Shown piece after piece: positions 39,427-49,259 of a stretch of DNA of 64,000 bases. The stretch is from Streptococcus ilei (GTDB lineage: Bacteria > Bacillota > Bacilli > Lactobacillales > Streptococcaceae), in contig NC_022584.1 of assembly GCF_000479335.1 (NCBI RefSeq), positions 310,001-374,000 on the forward strand, read 5' to 3'. Position 1 is the first letter of the stretch; every line of letters starts with the position of its first letter. The position numbers and the translations under genes are program-made. A model generated the notes under the pieces. The model saw only the letters and a list, made by a program, of their open reading frames with translations, searched no databases and was not told where the DNA came from.

Positions 39427-40557
39427 ATGCAAGCTAAACCGTCTTCTGCCTATGTGCATATTCCATTTTGTACCCAGATTTGTTATTATTGTGACTTTTC
39501 TAAGGTTTTTATCAAGAATCAACCGGTCGATGCCTATCTGGAACACTTAATCCAGGAGACTCGATCCTATGAGATTGGCAAACTGCGTACTCTCTACATT
39601 GGTGGAGGGACACCGACAGCTCTATCTGCCCAGCAACTGGCCTATCTCTTGACAGAATTGCCCAAGTTCATGGACCTATCGGAGGTAGAAGAGTTTACCA
39701 TCGAGGCCAATCCAGGAGATTTGGATCCGGATAAGATTGCGGTCCTCAAGGACTCTCAGGTCAATCGGGTCTCTCTGGGTGTCCAAACCTTTGATAACAA
39801 GATGCTGAAAAAGATCGGACGGAGTCACCAGGAGCAGGATATCTATGACAATATCCGCCACCTCAAGCAGGCTGGCTTTGATAACATTTCTATCGACTTG
39901 ATCTATGCTCTGCCGGGTCAGACCATGGACCAGGTCAAGGAAAATGTCGCCAAGGCGATCGACTTGGACATCCCCCATATGAGTCTCTATAGTTTGATTT
40001 TAGAAAACCACACGGTCTTTATGAATCGGATGAGACGAGGCAAGCTTCCTCTGCCCAAAGAAGAGCTGGAAGCAGAGATGTTCGAGTACATCATTGAAGA
40101 GCTGGAAAAAGCAGGCTTTGAACATTATGAGATTTCTAATTTCTCTAAGCCTGGCTTTGAAAGTCGGCACAATCTGGTCTACTGGGATAATGCAGAATAC
40201 TATGGTCTAGGAGCAGGAGCTTCAGGCTATGTGGACGGGATTCGCTACAAGAATCATGGGCCTATCCGGCATTATCTGGTGGCTGTTGAGGCAGGTAAGG
40301 CTCGGATAACAGAGGAGCACCTGACACTGGAAGAGAAAATGGAAGAGGAGTTGTTCCTCGGTCTACGGAAAAAGACAGGTGTGTCCAAGGCACGTTTTGA
40401 AGAAAAATTTGGTGTCTCCTTTGACCAACGCTATGGACAAGTGGTGGCCAGTCTGACGGAGCAGGGACTCTTGGTTCCAGATGACAAGCAGGTTCGGATG
40501 ACCAAGAGAGGCTTGTTCCTTGGAGATACCGTAGCAGAGAAATTTATATTGGAGTAA
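39427..40557 (+). CDS. hemW: Radical SAM heme chaperone HemW (older name: coproporphyrinogen III oxidase-like)
   Basis: This 376-aa radical SAM protein has the cluster motif HIPFCTQICYYCDF (Cys15, Cys19, Cys22) and GGGTPTAL near 53-60. It lacks features needed for coproporphyrinogen oxidation, and HemW-type proteins deliver heme. I chose the ATG at 39427, which matches the family start; further codons upstream lie over the promoter. The -10 is so close that the mRNA may be leaderless. A thioesterase gene follows by 3 bases. Confidence 0.93.
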   Translation: MQAKPSSAYVHIPFCTQICYYCDFSKVFIKNQPVDAYLEHLIQETRSYEIGKLRTLYIGGGTPTALSAQQLAYLLTELPKFMDLSEVEEFTIEANPGDLDPDKIAVLKDSQVNRVSLGVQTFDNKMLKKIGRSHQEQDIYDNIRHLKQAGFDNISIDLIYALPGQTMDQVKENVAKAIDLDIPHMSLYSLILENHTVFMNRMRRGKLPLPKEELEAEMFEYIIEELEKAGFEHYEISNFSKPGFESRHNLVYWDNAEYYGLGAGASGYVDGIRYKNHGPIRHYLVAVEAGKARITEEHLTLEEKMEEELFLGLRKKTGVSKARFEEKFGVSFDQRYGQVVASLTEQGLLVPDDKQVRMTKRGLFLGDTVAEKFILE

Positions 40558-40560
40558 ACG

Positions 40561-41319
40561 ATGGCTAAAATTTATCAGTATGACATGAAAGTTCCCTTTG
40601 ATATGAGCGATGTGAATGGCTTTATCAAGATGCCACAGCTCATCCTCCTGTCCTTGCAGGTCTCAGGCATGCAGTCGATGGAGCTGGGTGTCAGTGACAG
40701 GGACCTGCTCGAACAGCGCAATCTGGTGTGGATCATCACCGACTATGACATCACGGTTCACCGCCTACCAGTCTTTGATGAGCAGATTACCATTGAGACC
40801 CAGGCCCTGGCCCACAACCGTCTCTTTTGCTACCGTTCCTTTGTCGTTAGAGACCAGAATGGGGAAGCCATCGTAGAAATGGTGGCGACTTTTGTCTTGA
40901 TGGATCGGGACAGTCGTAAGGTCCAATCCGTACCAGAGGAAGTCACTGCCCCATATGACTCCCCATTTGAGAAGAAGATCCGCCGTGGTCCACGCTATCC
41001 AGAACTGAATGGAGCCATGGAGCAGGACTACCATGTGCGTTTCTATGATTTGGACATGAACGGCCATGTCAACAACAGCAAGTACCTAGACTGGGTCTTT
41101 GAAGTGATGGGAGCGGAATTCCTAACCCAGCATATCCCCAAACGGGTCCATCTTAAGTATGTCAAAGAAGTATTACCTGGAGGCATGATCACCTCTAGTG
41201 TCGAGCGAGAAGGAATGGTCAGCAACCATGTCATCTCATCAGAAGGGCAAATCCACGCCCAAGCCCTCATCACTTGGGAAGAAATAGATAAGGAAACATT
41301 ATGGAAAAACGAAGATTAA
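40561..41319 (+). CDS. Acyl-ACP thioesterase
   Basis: This 252-aa protein is made of two hotdog folds, as in FatA/FatB-type bacterial acyl-ACP hydrolases, which release fatty acids from acyl carrier protein. The first half has DMSDVNGFIKMPQL near 15-28. The second has YDLDMNGHVNNSKYLDW near 161-177, where Asn and His of NGHVNNS are the expected catalytic residues. It follows hemW by 3 bases and overlaps the next gene by 19 bases. Confidence 0.9.
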   Translation: MAKIYQYDMKVPFDMSDVNGFIKMPQLILLSLQVSGMQSMELGVSDRDLLEQRNLVWIITDYDITVHRLPVFDEQITIETQALAHNRLFCYRSFVVRDQNGEAIVEMVATFVLMDRDSRKVQSVPEEVTAPYDSPFEKKIRRGPRYPELNGAMEQDYHVRFYDLDMNGHVNNSKYLDWVFEVMGAEFLTQHIPKRVHLKYVKEVLPGGMITSSVEREGMVSNHVISSEGQIHAQALITWEEIDKETLWKNED

Positions 41320-42005
41320 AACAAAAAAAAGAAGACTTAATGGAGGTTCAACGACGGGTTGTTGCCTATGCTCGTCGTAAGAAAAATCCCCTCTATGTAT
41401 TGGGAGATGGTTTCTTGACCTTAGTCGCAGCCTTTTATATCTTTATTGAGGAAGCGATTCAATTTATACGCTATCGATTGAGTTTTGAAGCCTTTCTTCG
41501 GTTTCTTAAGGAAGATGTACGCTGGTATCGTGTCTGGATTCATTTGACTTTGGCTTTTATCCTGCCTGTTGTCGTCTTCTCCTTGAGTATCACCAGTCAA
41601 TCAGGAAGCTTCTGGAGTAACTTCTTTGACAAGCTCTCCCAAGGTGTCCTCTTCAGTACGACTATCAGCCTCGCAGCGACCTTAATGACAGACTTCATTG
41701 AGACCATGAAGCCTATCCAGGCCGAGAAAGAAAGCAATGAGAAAAAAGAAACCGGCGTCTATACCATTACCATTGATCAGGCTAAGATTGGTGGCTTAAT
41801 GGTGACCATCGTCATCTTGATGATTTCCTCCTTCCTCTTTACTCAGGCTGGAAAAGCAAGTATCAATTTCTTCGGTCTGGTCCTACAATTTGTCTTATAC
41901 GGGGCTTGCTTGCTTCTCTATGGAGCAGGTGGCCAGTTTCAATTTCAGGAGAAAGAAGCAGAGGAATTAAGTGAAAAAGGAGACCAAGAATCTCGTGACT
42001 TATAA
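41301..42005 (+). CDS. Multi-pass membrane protein, unknown function
   Basis: This 234-aa protein starts with a basic coiled-coil-like segment (1-30), followed by hydrophobic segments near 33-50, 80-100, 113-130, 168-185 and 190-212. A charged loop (about 140-155) and an acidic tail end it. I recognise no domain. It overlaps the thioesterase gene upstream and the HAD phosphatase downstream, so it is co-translated with them; a link to lipid or phosphate metabolism is only context. Confidence 0.75.
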   Translation: MEKRRLKQKKEDLMEVQRRVVAYARRKKNPLYVLGDGFLTLVAAFYIFIEEAIQFIRYRLSFEAFLRFLKEDVRWYRVWIHLTLAFILPVVVFSLSITSQSGSFWSNFFDKLSQGVLFSTTISLAATLMTDFIETMKPIQAEKESNEKKETGVYTITIDQAKIGGLMVTIVILMISSFLFTQAGKASINFFGLVLQFVLYGACLLLYGAGGQFQFQEKEAEELSEKGDQESRDL

Positions 42006-42765
42006 GGGTTATTTAATTGACTTAGATGGAACTATTTATAAAGGGAAAGAGCGGATTCCAGCTGGGGAAGCCTTTGTCCACGAATTGCAAGAGCGTCAGA
42101 TCCCCTACCTCTTTGTGACCAACAATACCACGCGGACGCCAGAAATGGTCCAAGAGATGCTGGCAGGCCAATTCAACATCGAAACGCCGCTGGATACCAT
42201 CTATACAGCGACACTAGCAACCATTGATTATATGGTGGATATGAATCTTGGAAAAACCGCCTATGTCATTGGAGATGTTGGCTTGAAACAAGCCATTGCT
42301 GAGGCAGGCTTCGTCGAAGATACCGTCAATCCAGCCTATGTCGTGGTGGGTCTCGACTGGGAAGTGGACTATGAGAAATTCTCTATCGCTACCTTGGCCA
42401 TTCAAAAGGGAGCGCATTTTATCGGGACCAATCCTGACCTCAATATCCCGACAGAGCGGGGAATGATGCCAGGGGCGGGTGCTCTAAATGCTCTTATCGA
42501 AGCGGCAACGCGCGTGAAGCCGACCTTTATCGGTAAGCCCAATGCCATCATTATGGACAAGGCCATCGCTCACCTGGGACTAGAGCGCGAAGAAGTGGTC
42601 ATGGTGGGAGACAATTACCTGACCGACATCCGAGCAGGAATTGACAATGGCATTCCTACTTTGCTGGTGACAACTGGCTTTACCAAGCCAGAAGAAGTGC
42701 CGGATCTGCCCTTGCCACCAACGCATGTCCTATCTAGCTTAGCGGAGTGGGATTTCGATGCGTGA
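41995..42765 (+). CDS. HAD-superfamily phosphatase, TIGR01457/NagD-like
   Basis: This 256-aa phosphatase has the catalytic Asp9 and Asp11 in [11 protein letters not shown], the NagD-type TNNTTRTPE near 45, and the metal-site motif [11 protein letters not shown] near 204. I chose the GTG at 41995 with AAAGGAG 11 bases upstream, because relatives begin [15 protein letters not shown] at 41971 with GAGGA upstream would add 8 residues and cannot be excluded. The likely substrates are sugar or nucleotide monophosphates, by family. Confidence 0.88.
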   Translation: MTYKGYLIDLDGTIYKGKERIPAGEAFVHELQERQIPYLFVTNNTTRTPEMVQEMLAGQFNIETPLDTIYTATLATIDYMVDMNLGKTAYVIGDVGLKQAIAEAGFVEDTVNPAYVVVGLDWEVDYEKFSIATLAIQKGAHFIGTNPDLNIPTERGMMPGAGALNALIEAATRVKPTFIGKPNAIIMDKAIAHLGLEREEVVMVGDNYLTDIRAGIDNGIPTLLVTTGFTKPEEVPDLPLPPTHVLSSLAEWDFDA

Positions 42766-43387
42766 TCGGTTAAAGGTAACGGGCTTTGTCCTCTGGCTCT
42801 TAGCAACAGTGATTTTAGGGACCATTCTCGTAGCCTGGTTGATTTATCCCATGGAGATTAGCTGGTTACGAATTCAAAATCGGACCGGTTTGACTCCTGC
42901 AGTCATTCAGAAGAACTTTCAAGTCCTCATGCAGTATTTGACCAGTCCTTTTAATTGGAAGCTGGAGATGCCAGATTTTCCATCCTCTCCAGATGGCCTC
43001 CATCATTTTCAAGCAGTCAAGTACCTCTTTCACCTGACTCAGATCTTGTTCCTGGTCTTGTTGCCAGTGGCTATACGATTTATTCGAACGGTCATGCGTA
43101 AAGGCTACGCAGGTCTCTATCGCCCTTTATTTGGTGGGATGGTTCTCTTGCCTATCGTCATAGGAGGAGTGACCCTATTTATTGGCTTTGATCAATTCTT
43201 TACCCTCTTTCACCAAGTCCTCTTTGTCGGAGATGCTACTTGGCTCTTTGATCCCTACAAGGATCCCATCATATTAGCTCTTCCGGAGGACTATTTCCTA
43301 CATGCCTTTCTGATTTTCTTTGTTCTCTATGAGGGGGCTTTTGGATGGTGCTACGGATGGAGCCGGAAAACAAAAACAGTAGATTAG
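42758..43387 (+). CDS. TIGR01906-family integral membrane protein
   Basis: This 209-aa membrane protein has about four hydrophobic segments (near 7-28, 93-108, 122-146 and 180-198) and a larger outside loop. It matches the TIGR01906 family, which nearly always follows the NagD-like gene in streptococci and lactococci. Function is unknown. It overlaps the phosphatase gene by 8 bases, so the two are translated together. Confidence 0.85.
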   Translation: MRDRLKVTGFVLWLLATVILGTILVAWLIYPMEISWLRIQNRTGLTPAVIQKNFQVLMQYLTSPFNWKLEMPDFPSSPDGLHHFQAVKYLFHLTQILFLVLLPVAIRFIRTVMRKGYAGLYRPLFGGMVLLPIVIGGVTLFIGFDQFFTLFHQVLFVGDATWLFDPYKDPIILALPEDYFLHAFLIFFVLYEGAFGWCYGWSRKTKTVD

Positions 43388-43399
43388 CGGAGTGAATGG

Positions 43400-44359
43400 A
43401 TGAAACAGTTTAATCGATTTTTAGATCCCAAAAAGGATTTGGGAAGCTTTTCGGGGATGGTTTGTCTCTATCTCTTGGTCATGGTCTTTGTTAGCATCAT
43501 TTTGACCTTTGCCATTACCCTCTTTATGTTTGGACGGTATGGATTGGAGATGGCAGAGAAGCAGGAGTATGTAGAAAATCTCATCAATGGGAATGGGATT
43601 AGCTACCTGATATCTGTCAGTATAGGTGTCTTCCTATTTGCCCTTTATCGGCAAGGCTCCCTCTTTAAAGGAGATGTGAGACAAAAGGGACGCAAGATGA
43701 CCTGGCAGACTTTCTTAGTATTCATTGCCTTCTTGGGGTTCGCCCAATTGGCTTCTAGCGCCTTGTCTCAACTCTTAGACCACATGATGGAAACTCTAGG
43801 CTTTTTCAAGCCACAAGAGGATATGTCCGAGCAACTCAGCCAGTCTTGGAGCCTCTTGCTCTATGCGACTCTGATCGGTCCTATCACAGAGGAATTGGTT
43901 TTCCGGGTTGCTGGACTGAGAGCCTTGGAAAAGTATGGAAAAGTCTTTGCGATCGTCATGACAGCCTTGGCTTTTGGAATGTTCCATGCCAATTTTGATC
44001 AGTTGTTCTTTGCGACAATTATCGGCTTAGGCTTTGGCTACTTGACCTTCGAGTATTCGATCTGGTGGGCTATTTTCTACCATATCTTTAACAACCTGGT
44101 CCTCTCTCAAGGGCTTCATTACCTCGGTACGCATGTCAATATGAATGTAGCTGAGTGGGTTCAAATTCTGGTCTTTTTAGGTGGAACCATCGCCTTTACC
44201 ATCGTCTTGATTTTAAAAAGAAAAGCTATTTTTCACTATATTCAAGAAAACCGACCAGCACCTGGTGTCTTCCAAAGAAGCTTGTATTCCTTCTGGTTCT
44301 GGGTCTTGGTCCTTGGGACAACTCTTATGTCTTTGCTTCCTTATTTAAAAGGCTATTAA
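43400..44359 (+). CDS. CPBP-family intramembrane glutamic endopeptidase
   Basis: This 319-aa membrane protein has the full CPBP active site: EELVFR at 164-169 (Glu, Glu, Arg), FGMFH ending at His196, and HIFNN at 228-232. In contrast to the CPBP protein at 1.2 kb, the Arg is kept, so proteolytic activity is likely. About eight hydrophobic segments are visible. Substrates are unknown; relatives take part in bacteriocin immunity or peptide processing. It is the last gene of the hemW unit. Confidence 0.9.
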   Translation: MKQFNRFLDPKKDLGSFSGMVCLYLLVMVFVSIILTFAITLFMFGRYGLEMAEKQEYVENLINGNGISYLISVSIGVFLFALYRQGSLFKGDVRQKGRKMTWQTFLVFIAFLGFAQLASSALSQLLDHMMETLGFFKPQEDMSEQLSQSWSLLLYATLIGPITEELVFRVAGLRALEKYGKVFAIVMTALAFGMFHANFDQLFFATIIGLGFGYLTFEYSIWWAIFYHIFNNLVLSQGLHYLGTHVNMNVAEWVQILVFLGGTIAFTIVLILKRKAIFHYIQENRPAPGVFQRSLYSFWFWVLVLGTTLMSLLPYLKGY

Positions 44360-44360
44360 T

Positions 44361-44397
44361 ATCAAAGAGGGATCGTTTTCGATCCCTCTTTGATTGA
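44361..44397 (+). terminator. Hairpin after the CPBP gene
   Basis: The long stem ATCAAAGAGGGATCG/CGATCCCTCTTTGAT is perfect over 15 bp. The T-run behind it is weak, so it may protect the 3' end more than terminate strictly. Confidence 0.7.
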
Positions 44398-44414
44398 AGA
44401 TAAATTCTTCTGAA

Positions 44415-44601
44415 AAACTTTCCTTAGGTGAGTACGGACGTCAGCGAACTTCAAGGAAGTTCCATGACTTAGTTTTGAGCCCCTTCGCTCTTTAATTTCT
44501 GGGCTCAGGCTAAAACAGTTCCCAAAACTGTTTTACTCTCAAAACTCCTGAGTGCCTGAAATTCGAATTGTTTCAGGCACTTTTCTCACGGCAGAAAGTT
44601 T
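44415..44601 (+). repeat. Family B structured repeat, copy 2 (expanded P3)
   Basis: It shares ACTTTCCTTAGGTGAG and GTACGGACGTCAGCGAAC with copy 1. P4 is GTGCCTGAAA/TTTCAGGCAC, so two pairs changed on both sides compared with copy 1. The P3 arm carries about 50 extra bases with its own hairpins (AAAACAGTT/AACTGTTTT and GAGCC/GGCTC). Bases 44602-44714 hold only a promoter-like TATAAT (44680-44685) for the next gene. Confidence 0.88.
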
Positions 44602-44714
44602 TTTATCCTCTTAATTGACTAAAAAAGTCATTTTTTTATAAATATCTAACTATTTTACTTAAAACAATAGTCTGTCTCCATTATAATAGAGAGAGTGTAA
44701 GACAAGGAGAAAGT

Positions 44715-45190
44715 ATGTTTGATCGTTATTTGATGCTTACTTTTTAGAAGCGATCGTTAATCAACTGGCAACACCCTATAAACCTCGGATTCGCTCTGCT
44801 TTCGATGCTTGTTGGAGCTTTTTGGAGAATAAAGATAGAGGTGGAGAAGAGCTCTATGCTCTGTTGGATGATGGAACTGATGATGGTGGTATTTTCATTT
44901 ATATGCAATTGGATGAAAATGAAGCGAATATCCCATCCTGGGATAATATCAGTTACGCGATAGGCTCAACTGCAAAAGAAGCTTATTCATTTGAAAATAA
45001 GGCAGCACTATCGTCTCCTTTGGAAAATATCGACGGTTCTTTGTTAGAGATTTTTATTGAGAATTTAAAAGAAATCAATTTTAATTTTTATGATCACGTT
45101 CAGGATATCAAAGACTTCCTTGCGCGTGGCAAATCACCATCTAAGAAAGAGGCCTTGAACGAATTAAAGAGAATAGGATTGTTGCAATGA
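44715..45190 (+). pseudogene. Frameshifted immunity-like small acidic protein gene
   Basis: AAGGAG precedes ATG at 44715, but the frame stops after 10 codons (MFDRYLMLTF). One base missing near 44735 restores a reading MFDRY then DAYFLEAIVNQLATPYKP, which runs on to 45190 and gives about 158 residues. The protein is acidic and soluble, in size and composition like immunity proteins of polymorphic toxin systems. I do not know the family. The stop overlaps a further tiny start (45187-45222, 11 codons), likely the stub of another lost gene. Confidence 0.7.
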
Positions 45191-45292
45191 AAACATTTGA
45201 AGATAATTTAATGATATTTTGAACATTCCATTATGTTTTATGCTACAATGAAAGCGAAAATAGTTCGTTTAGGTTAGAAAGGAGAAGCATAA

Positions 45293-45466
45293 ATGCGTGG
45301 CCTTAAAATTAAACTATCATTATTTTGTTTCTCTCTTCTAATCCTGACATCAATAGCTTATTTTAGCAATAAATTAACATGCCCCCTTTTTTTAAAGCTT
45401 ATATTTTACTCAATAATCATTGCTTATTGTTTCAATATAGCTTTTAGTTTATATAGTAAGAGGTAG
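45293..45466 (+). CDS. Small hydrophobic protein (57 aa), unknown function
   Basis: A good site (AAAGGAG) lies 7 bases before the ATG. The product has a basic start (MRGLKIK) and two hydrophobic segments (8-24 and 31-53), so it should be a two-pass membrane peptide. It lies among decayed immunity-like genes. Such small membrane proteins are common near bacteriocin loci, but no bacteriocin motif is seen. Expression is likely from a TACAAT -10 upstream. Confidence 0.55.
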   Translation: MRGLKIKLSLFCFSLLILTSIAYFSNKLTCPLFLKLIFYSIIIAYCFNIAFSLYSKR

Positions 45467-45519
45467 AGCTAGTTATCCACATTAAAGTGGACGTAATATA
45501 ATAAGCTTTTATAAGGAAA

Positions 45520-45714
45520 ATGAAGAATACAATTGCAATTTGGATCGGTCATTTTTCAGATGTTATTTTTGTTAAATCATCAATCAATTTAATAGATTAT
45601 AGAGAGGTTGGGCAAAATCTGTTCACCCTTCGCTGTTTAATTAATAGGAATAAATATATGACGCAGTGGTTGATTGGTAGCTTTGTTCGCTTTTTAAGCT
45701 CCAAAGATGCCTAA
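45520..45714 (+). pseudogene. Truncated immunity-like gene (Imm22-like N-terminus)
   Basis: A 64-codon ORF begins MKNTIAIWIGHFSD after AAGGAAA. The start resembles N-termini of immunity proteins of the Imm22 kind (xxIWIGxF), but the rest has no family likeness and looks like a run-on after a deletion. It ends where a family A remnant begins. The assignment is weak. Confidence 0.4.
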
Positions 45715-45780
45715 TCAACTGTGCGGGGGTGGGAAGACGAACTCTTTTAAACTTGTCGGAGTTCTTTCCCACTCCCTTTT
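45713..45780 (-). repeat. Family A remnant with a rebuilt hairpin 1
   Basis: Only the hairpin 1 end is present. Compared with full copies, GTGGGAC/GTCCCAC has become GTGGGAA/TTCCCAC and the inner stem is GAACTC/GAGTTC, so pairing is kept with other bases. It is followed by TTTTTT and acts as a terminator before uvrC. Confidence 0.75.
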
Positions 45781-45784
45781 TTGC

Positions 45785-45790
45785 TATAAT
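45785..45790 (+). promoter_or_regulatory. Extended -10 promoter of uvrC; probable leaderless mRNA
   Basis: TATAAT after TGC ends 7 bases before the uvrC ATG, with no ribosome binding site between. The -35 region lies in the family A remnant. Confidence 0.65.
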
Positions 45791-45797
45791 AGAGAGT

Positions 45798-47630
45798 ATG
45801 AATAACTTGATTAAATCCAAGCTCGAGCTCTTGCCGACGAGTCCGGGCTGTTACATTCACAAAGATAAGAACGGTACCATCATCTATGTGGGGAAGGCCA
45901 AGAATCTTCGCAATCGGGTGCGGTCCTATTTCCGAGGGAGTCACGATACCAAGACGGAGGCGCTGGTATCTGAGATTGTGGATTTTGAATTTATCGTCAC
46001 TGAGTCCAATATTGAGGCCTTGCTTCTCGAGATCAACCTCATCAAGGAGAACAAACCCAAGTACAATATCATGCTCAAGGACGATAAGTCCTATCCCTTC
46101 ATCAAGATTACCAATGAGCGCTACCCGCGTCTCATCATCACGCGACAGGTCAAAAAGGATGGCGGTCTCTATTTCGGTCCCTATCCGGATGTGGGGGCGG
46201 CCAATGAGATCAAGCGACTCTTAGACCGGATTTTCCCTTTTCGCAAGTGTACCAATCCTCATTCTAAGGTCTGCTTTTATTACCATCTAGGGCAGTGTAT
46301 GGCCCACACGGTATGTCACAAGGACGAGGCCTATTTCAAGGGCATGGCACAGGAAGTTTCTGATTTCCTTAAAGGGCAGGATGACAAGATTATCGATGAG
46401 CTCAAGCTCAAGATGAATACCGCTGCACAAAACATGGAATTCGAGCGGGCTGCCGAATACCGGGATCTGATCCAGGCTATCGGGACTTTGCGGACCAAAC
46501 AGCGGGTCATGGCCAAGGATTTGCAGAACCGGGATGTCTTTGGTTACTACGTGGACAAGGGCTGGATGTGTGTACAGGTCTTCTTTGTTCGTCAGGGCAA
46601 GCTGATCGAGCGGGATGTCAATCTCTTCCCTTACTACAATGATCCAGACGAGGATTTCCTGACCTATGTCGGGCAGTTTTACCAGGAGAAATCTCACCTA
46701 ATCCCCAATGAAATCCTGATCCCTCAAGATATCGATGAGGAAGCGGTCAAGGCTCTTGTGGATACTAAGGTCCTCAAGCCCCAGCGAGGGGAGAAGAAGC
46801 AGTTGGTCAATCTGGCCATCAAGAATGCGCGTGTCAGTCTAGAGCAGAAGTTTAATCTCCTTGAAAAATCCATGGAAAAGACACAAGGTGCTATTGAAAA
46901 TCTTGGAAAACTCCTGCAAATACCAACTCCTGTGCGGATTGAGTCTTTTGATAATTCCAATATCATGGGGACCAGTCCGGTTTCTGCCATGGTGGTCTTT
47001 GTCAATGGGAAGCCAAGCAAAAAGGACTATCGCAAGTACAAGATCAAGACTGTCGTCGGGCCAGACGACTATGCCAGCATGCGGGAGGTCATTCGTAGAC
47101 GCTACAGCCGGGTCATTCGGGATGGCCTGACGCCACCAGACCTAATCGTTATCGATGGGGGTCAGGGCCAGGTCAATATTGCAAAGCAAGTCATCCAAGA
47201 AGAGTTGGGACTGGACATTCCCATCGCGGGTCTGCAAAAGAATGACAAGCACCAGACCCATGAATTGCTCTTTGGCGATCCTCTCCAAGTCATCGAACTC
47301 TCTCGGACTTCTCAGGAATTCTTCCTTCTCCAGCGGATCCAGGATGAAGTTCACCGTTTTGCCATCACCTTCCACCGCCAGCTACGGTCCAAGAATTCCT
47401 TCTCCTCCCAGTTAGACGGTATCGAAGGCTTGGGTCCAAAACGCAAGCAGTTGCTGATGAAGCAATTCAAGTCACTGACCAAGATCAAAGAAGCAACTGT
47501 AGATGAGATCGTCACAGTCGGCATCCCACGGGCAGTGGCAGAGGCGGTGCAAGCCAAGCTTCATCAAGGACAGCAAGAAGATGCAAGTCCGTTGATGGAA
47601 GTGGCGGAGCCCTCCCAAGGATTTAAGTAA
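45798..47630 (+). CDS. uvrC: Excinuclease ABC subunit C
   Basis: UvrC makes the two cuts around DNA lesions in nucleotide excision repair. The 610-aa product has an N-terminal GIY-YIG nuclease domain ([20 protein letters not shown] near 17-40), a UVR motif near 205-235, an RNase H-like domain ([22 protein letters not shown]) and C-terminal helix-hairpin-helix repeats. I start at 45798, as in relatives; the open frame upstream runs through a repeat and the promoter. Confidence 0.96.
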   Translation: MNNLIKSKLELLPTSPGCYIHKDKNGTIIYVGKAKNLRNRVRSYFRGSHDTKTEALVSEIVDFEFIVTESNIEALLLEINLIKENKPKYNIMLKDDKSYPFIKITNERYPRLIITRQVKKDGGLYFGPYPDVGAANEIKRLLDRIFPFRKCTNPHSKVCFYYHLGQCMAHTVCHKDEAYFKGMAQEVSDFLKGQDDKIIDELKLKMNTAAQNMEFERAAEYRDLIQAIGTLRTKQRVMAKDLQNRDVFGYYVDKGWMCVQVFFVRQGKLIERDVNLFPYYNDPDEDFLTYVGQFYQEKSHLIPNEILIPQDIDEEAVKALVDTKVLKPQRGEKKQLVNLAIKNARVSLEQKFNLLEKSMEKTQGAIENLGKLLQIPTPVRIESFDNSNIMGTSPVSAMVVFVNGKPSKKDYRKYKIKTVVGPDDYASMREVIRRRYSRVIRDGLTPPDLIVIDGGQGQVNIAKQVIQEELGLDIPIAGLQKNDKHQTHELLFGDPLQVIELSRTSQEFFLLQRIQDEVHRFAITFHRQLRSKNSFSSQLDGIEGLGPKRKQLLMKQFKSLTKIKEATVDEIVTVGIPRAVAEAVQAKLHQGQQEDASPLMEVAEPSQGFK

Positions 47631-47634
47631 TTGC

Positions 47635-47660
47635 ACCATCCATTTTCATGGATGGTTTTT
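47635..47660 (+). terminator. Terminator after uvrC
   Basis: The stem ACCATCCA/TGGATGGT with loop TTTTCA is followed by TTTTA. Confidence 0.85.
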
Positions 47661-47724
47661 ACGTTTTACTCCTAATTTTGTTATACTTAATGCACACAGA
47701 TTTTTGATCCATAAAGGAGTAGTT

Positions 47725-48561
47725 ATGAACCATCGTATCGCTATTTTATCTGATATCCACAGAGATACGACAGCCCTGGAGGCAGTGATTGCGGATGCGC
47801 GTGCTCAAGGCGCGACGGAATACTGGCTTTTAGGGGATATTTTGTTACCAGGTCCAGGAAGAGAGGATCTTTTTGATTTGCTGGACGCGATTCCTATTAC
47901 AGCGGCTGTTCGAGGAAATTGGGACGATTGTGTCCTAGAGGCTTTGGATGGCGAGTACGGGCTTGAGGATCTGCAGGAGATCCAGATGCTTCGTCTCATT
48001 CAGTACCTCATGGAAGGACTGGATCCTAAGCGGATCGATTGGCTTCGCTCGCTTCCTCTAATGGAGAAGAAGGAGATAAACGGCATTCGCTTTTCACTGA
48101 CCCACAACTTACCAGAAAAGAATTATGGTGGGGACTTGCGTCCAGCTAATGCGACGGAAAACTTTGACCAATTGCTCGATGACCAGACCGATGTGGCCAT
48201 CTACGGTCATGTCCACAAGCAATTGCTTCGCTATGGTAGTCAGGGCCAGCATATCATCAATCCTGGTTCCATTGGCATGCCTTATTTTGACTGGGAACAG
48301 CTCCAAAATCATAGAGCCCAGTATGCGCTGATCGATGTTGAAGAAGATGGGGTGACCAACCTGCAATTTCGCAAGGTAGCTTACGACTATGAAGCAGAGC
48401 TCCAAGATGCCAAAGATAAGGGACTTCCCTTTATTGAGATGTACGAAGAATTGAGACGAGAGGATAATTATCGGGGCCATAACAAAGAACTCCTCGCAAG
48501 TCTTAATAAGAAGTATGGTTATGACCAAGATGTCAAGAACTTCTATGACTTTCTCTCCTAA
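47725..48561 (+). CDS. Metallophosphoesterase family protein
   Basis: This calcineurin-like phosphoesterase has 278 aa. The metal ligands are LSDIHRDTTAL near 7, GDILLPGP near 35, GNWDD near 67, THNLPEK near 130 and YGHVHKQL near 166. The substrate is unknown; relatives are cyclic nucleotide or nucleotide phosphatases. I start at 47725, where AAAGGAG lies 5 bases upstream; the earlier ATG at 47704 precedes that site. Confidence 0.88.
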   Translation: MNHRIAILSDIHRDTTALEAVIADARAQGATEYWLLGDILLPGPGREDLFDLLDAIPITAAVRGNWDDCVLEALDGEYGLEDLQEIQMLRLIQYLMEGLDPKRIDWLRSLPLMEKKEINGIRFSLTHNLPEKNYGGDLRPANATENFDQLLDDQTDVAIYGHVHKQLLRYGSQGQHIINPGSIGMPYFDWEQLQNHRAQYALIDVEEDGVTNLQFRKVAYDYEAELQDAKDKGLPFIEMYEELRREDNYRGHNKELLASLNKKYGYDQDVKNFYDFLS

Positions 48562-48640
48562 AAGATCAATGAAAAAACTCTGCAAGCTCTTTCATTTTGT
48601 GTTAAAATAGAGGTAATAGAATTAGAAAAGGAAGTTGACT

Positions 48641-49246
48641 ATGAAATTCCTAGAACTCAACAAAAAACGTCATACGATCAAGCATTTCACAGACCAGCCG
48701 GTCGATCCCAAGGATGTGCGGACAGCTATTGAAATTGCGACATTGGCTCCAAGTGCGCACAATAGCCAACCATGGAAATTCGTGGTCGTTCGTCAGAAAA
48801 ATGCGGAATTGGCTAAACTAGCCTATGGGGGGAATTATGACCAAGTCATGGAAGCACCTGTGACCATCGCTCTCTTTACGGATACCGATTTGCAACGTCG
48901 GGCTCGGAAGATTGCGCGTGTCGGTGGGGTCAAAAACTTCACAGATGAGCAGTTGCAATACTTCATGCAAAATCTTCCCGCAGAATATGCTCGCTACAAT
49001 GAACAACAGATCAGCGATTACTTGGCATTAAATGCTGGATTGGTCGCGATGAACTTGGTATTGGCCTTGACTGACCAAGGGATCGGCTCTAACATCATCC
49101 TGGGCTTTGACAAATCAAAGGTCAATGAAGTCTTGGAAATCGAAGAGCGTTTCCGTCCTGAACTCTTGATTACTGTCGGCTATGCTGCTGAGAAGGTAGA
49201 ACCTAGCTACCGCTTGCCAGTAGACGAAATCATTGAAAAACGCTAA
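48641..49246 (+). CDS. Nitroreductase family protein
   Basis: This FMN-dependent oxidoreductase has 201 aa. The N-terminal KKRHTIKHFTDQPV near 7-20 and PSAHNSQPWKFVVV near 36-49 bind FMN; GIGSNIILGF near 148 is the usual C-terminal loop. The natural substrate is unknown. The ATG at 48641 follows AAAGGAAG; a TTG six bases earlier is less likely. It is a single gene. Confidence 0.9.
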   Translation: MKFLELNKKRHTIKHFTDQPVDPKDVRTAIEIATLAPSAHNSQPWKFVVVRQKNAELAKLAYGGNYDQVMEAPVTIALFTDTDLQRRARKIARVGGVKNFTDEQLQYFMQNLPAEYARYNEQQISDYLALNAGLVAMNLVLALTDQGIGSNIILGFDKSKVNEVLEIEERFRPELLITVGYAAEKVEPSYRLPVDEIIEKR

Positions 49247-49259
49247 TAGAAACAGGAAG

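Noticed and set aside
45729..45797. Upstream extension of uvrC to 45729
   Set aside because: It would translate through a family A remnant, a terminator and the promoter; family members start at [13 protein letters not shown].
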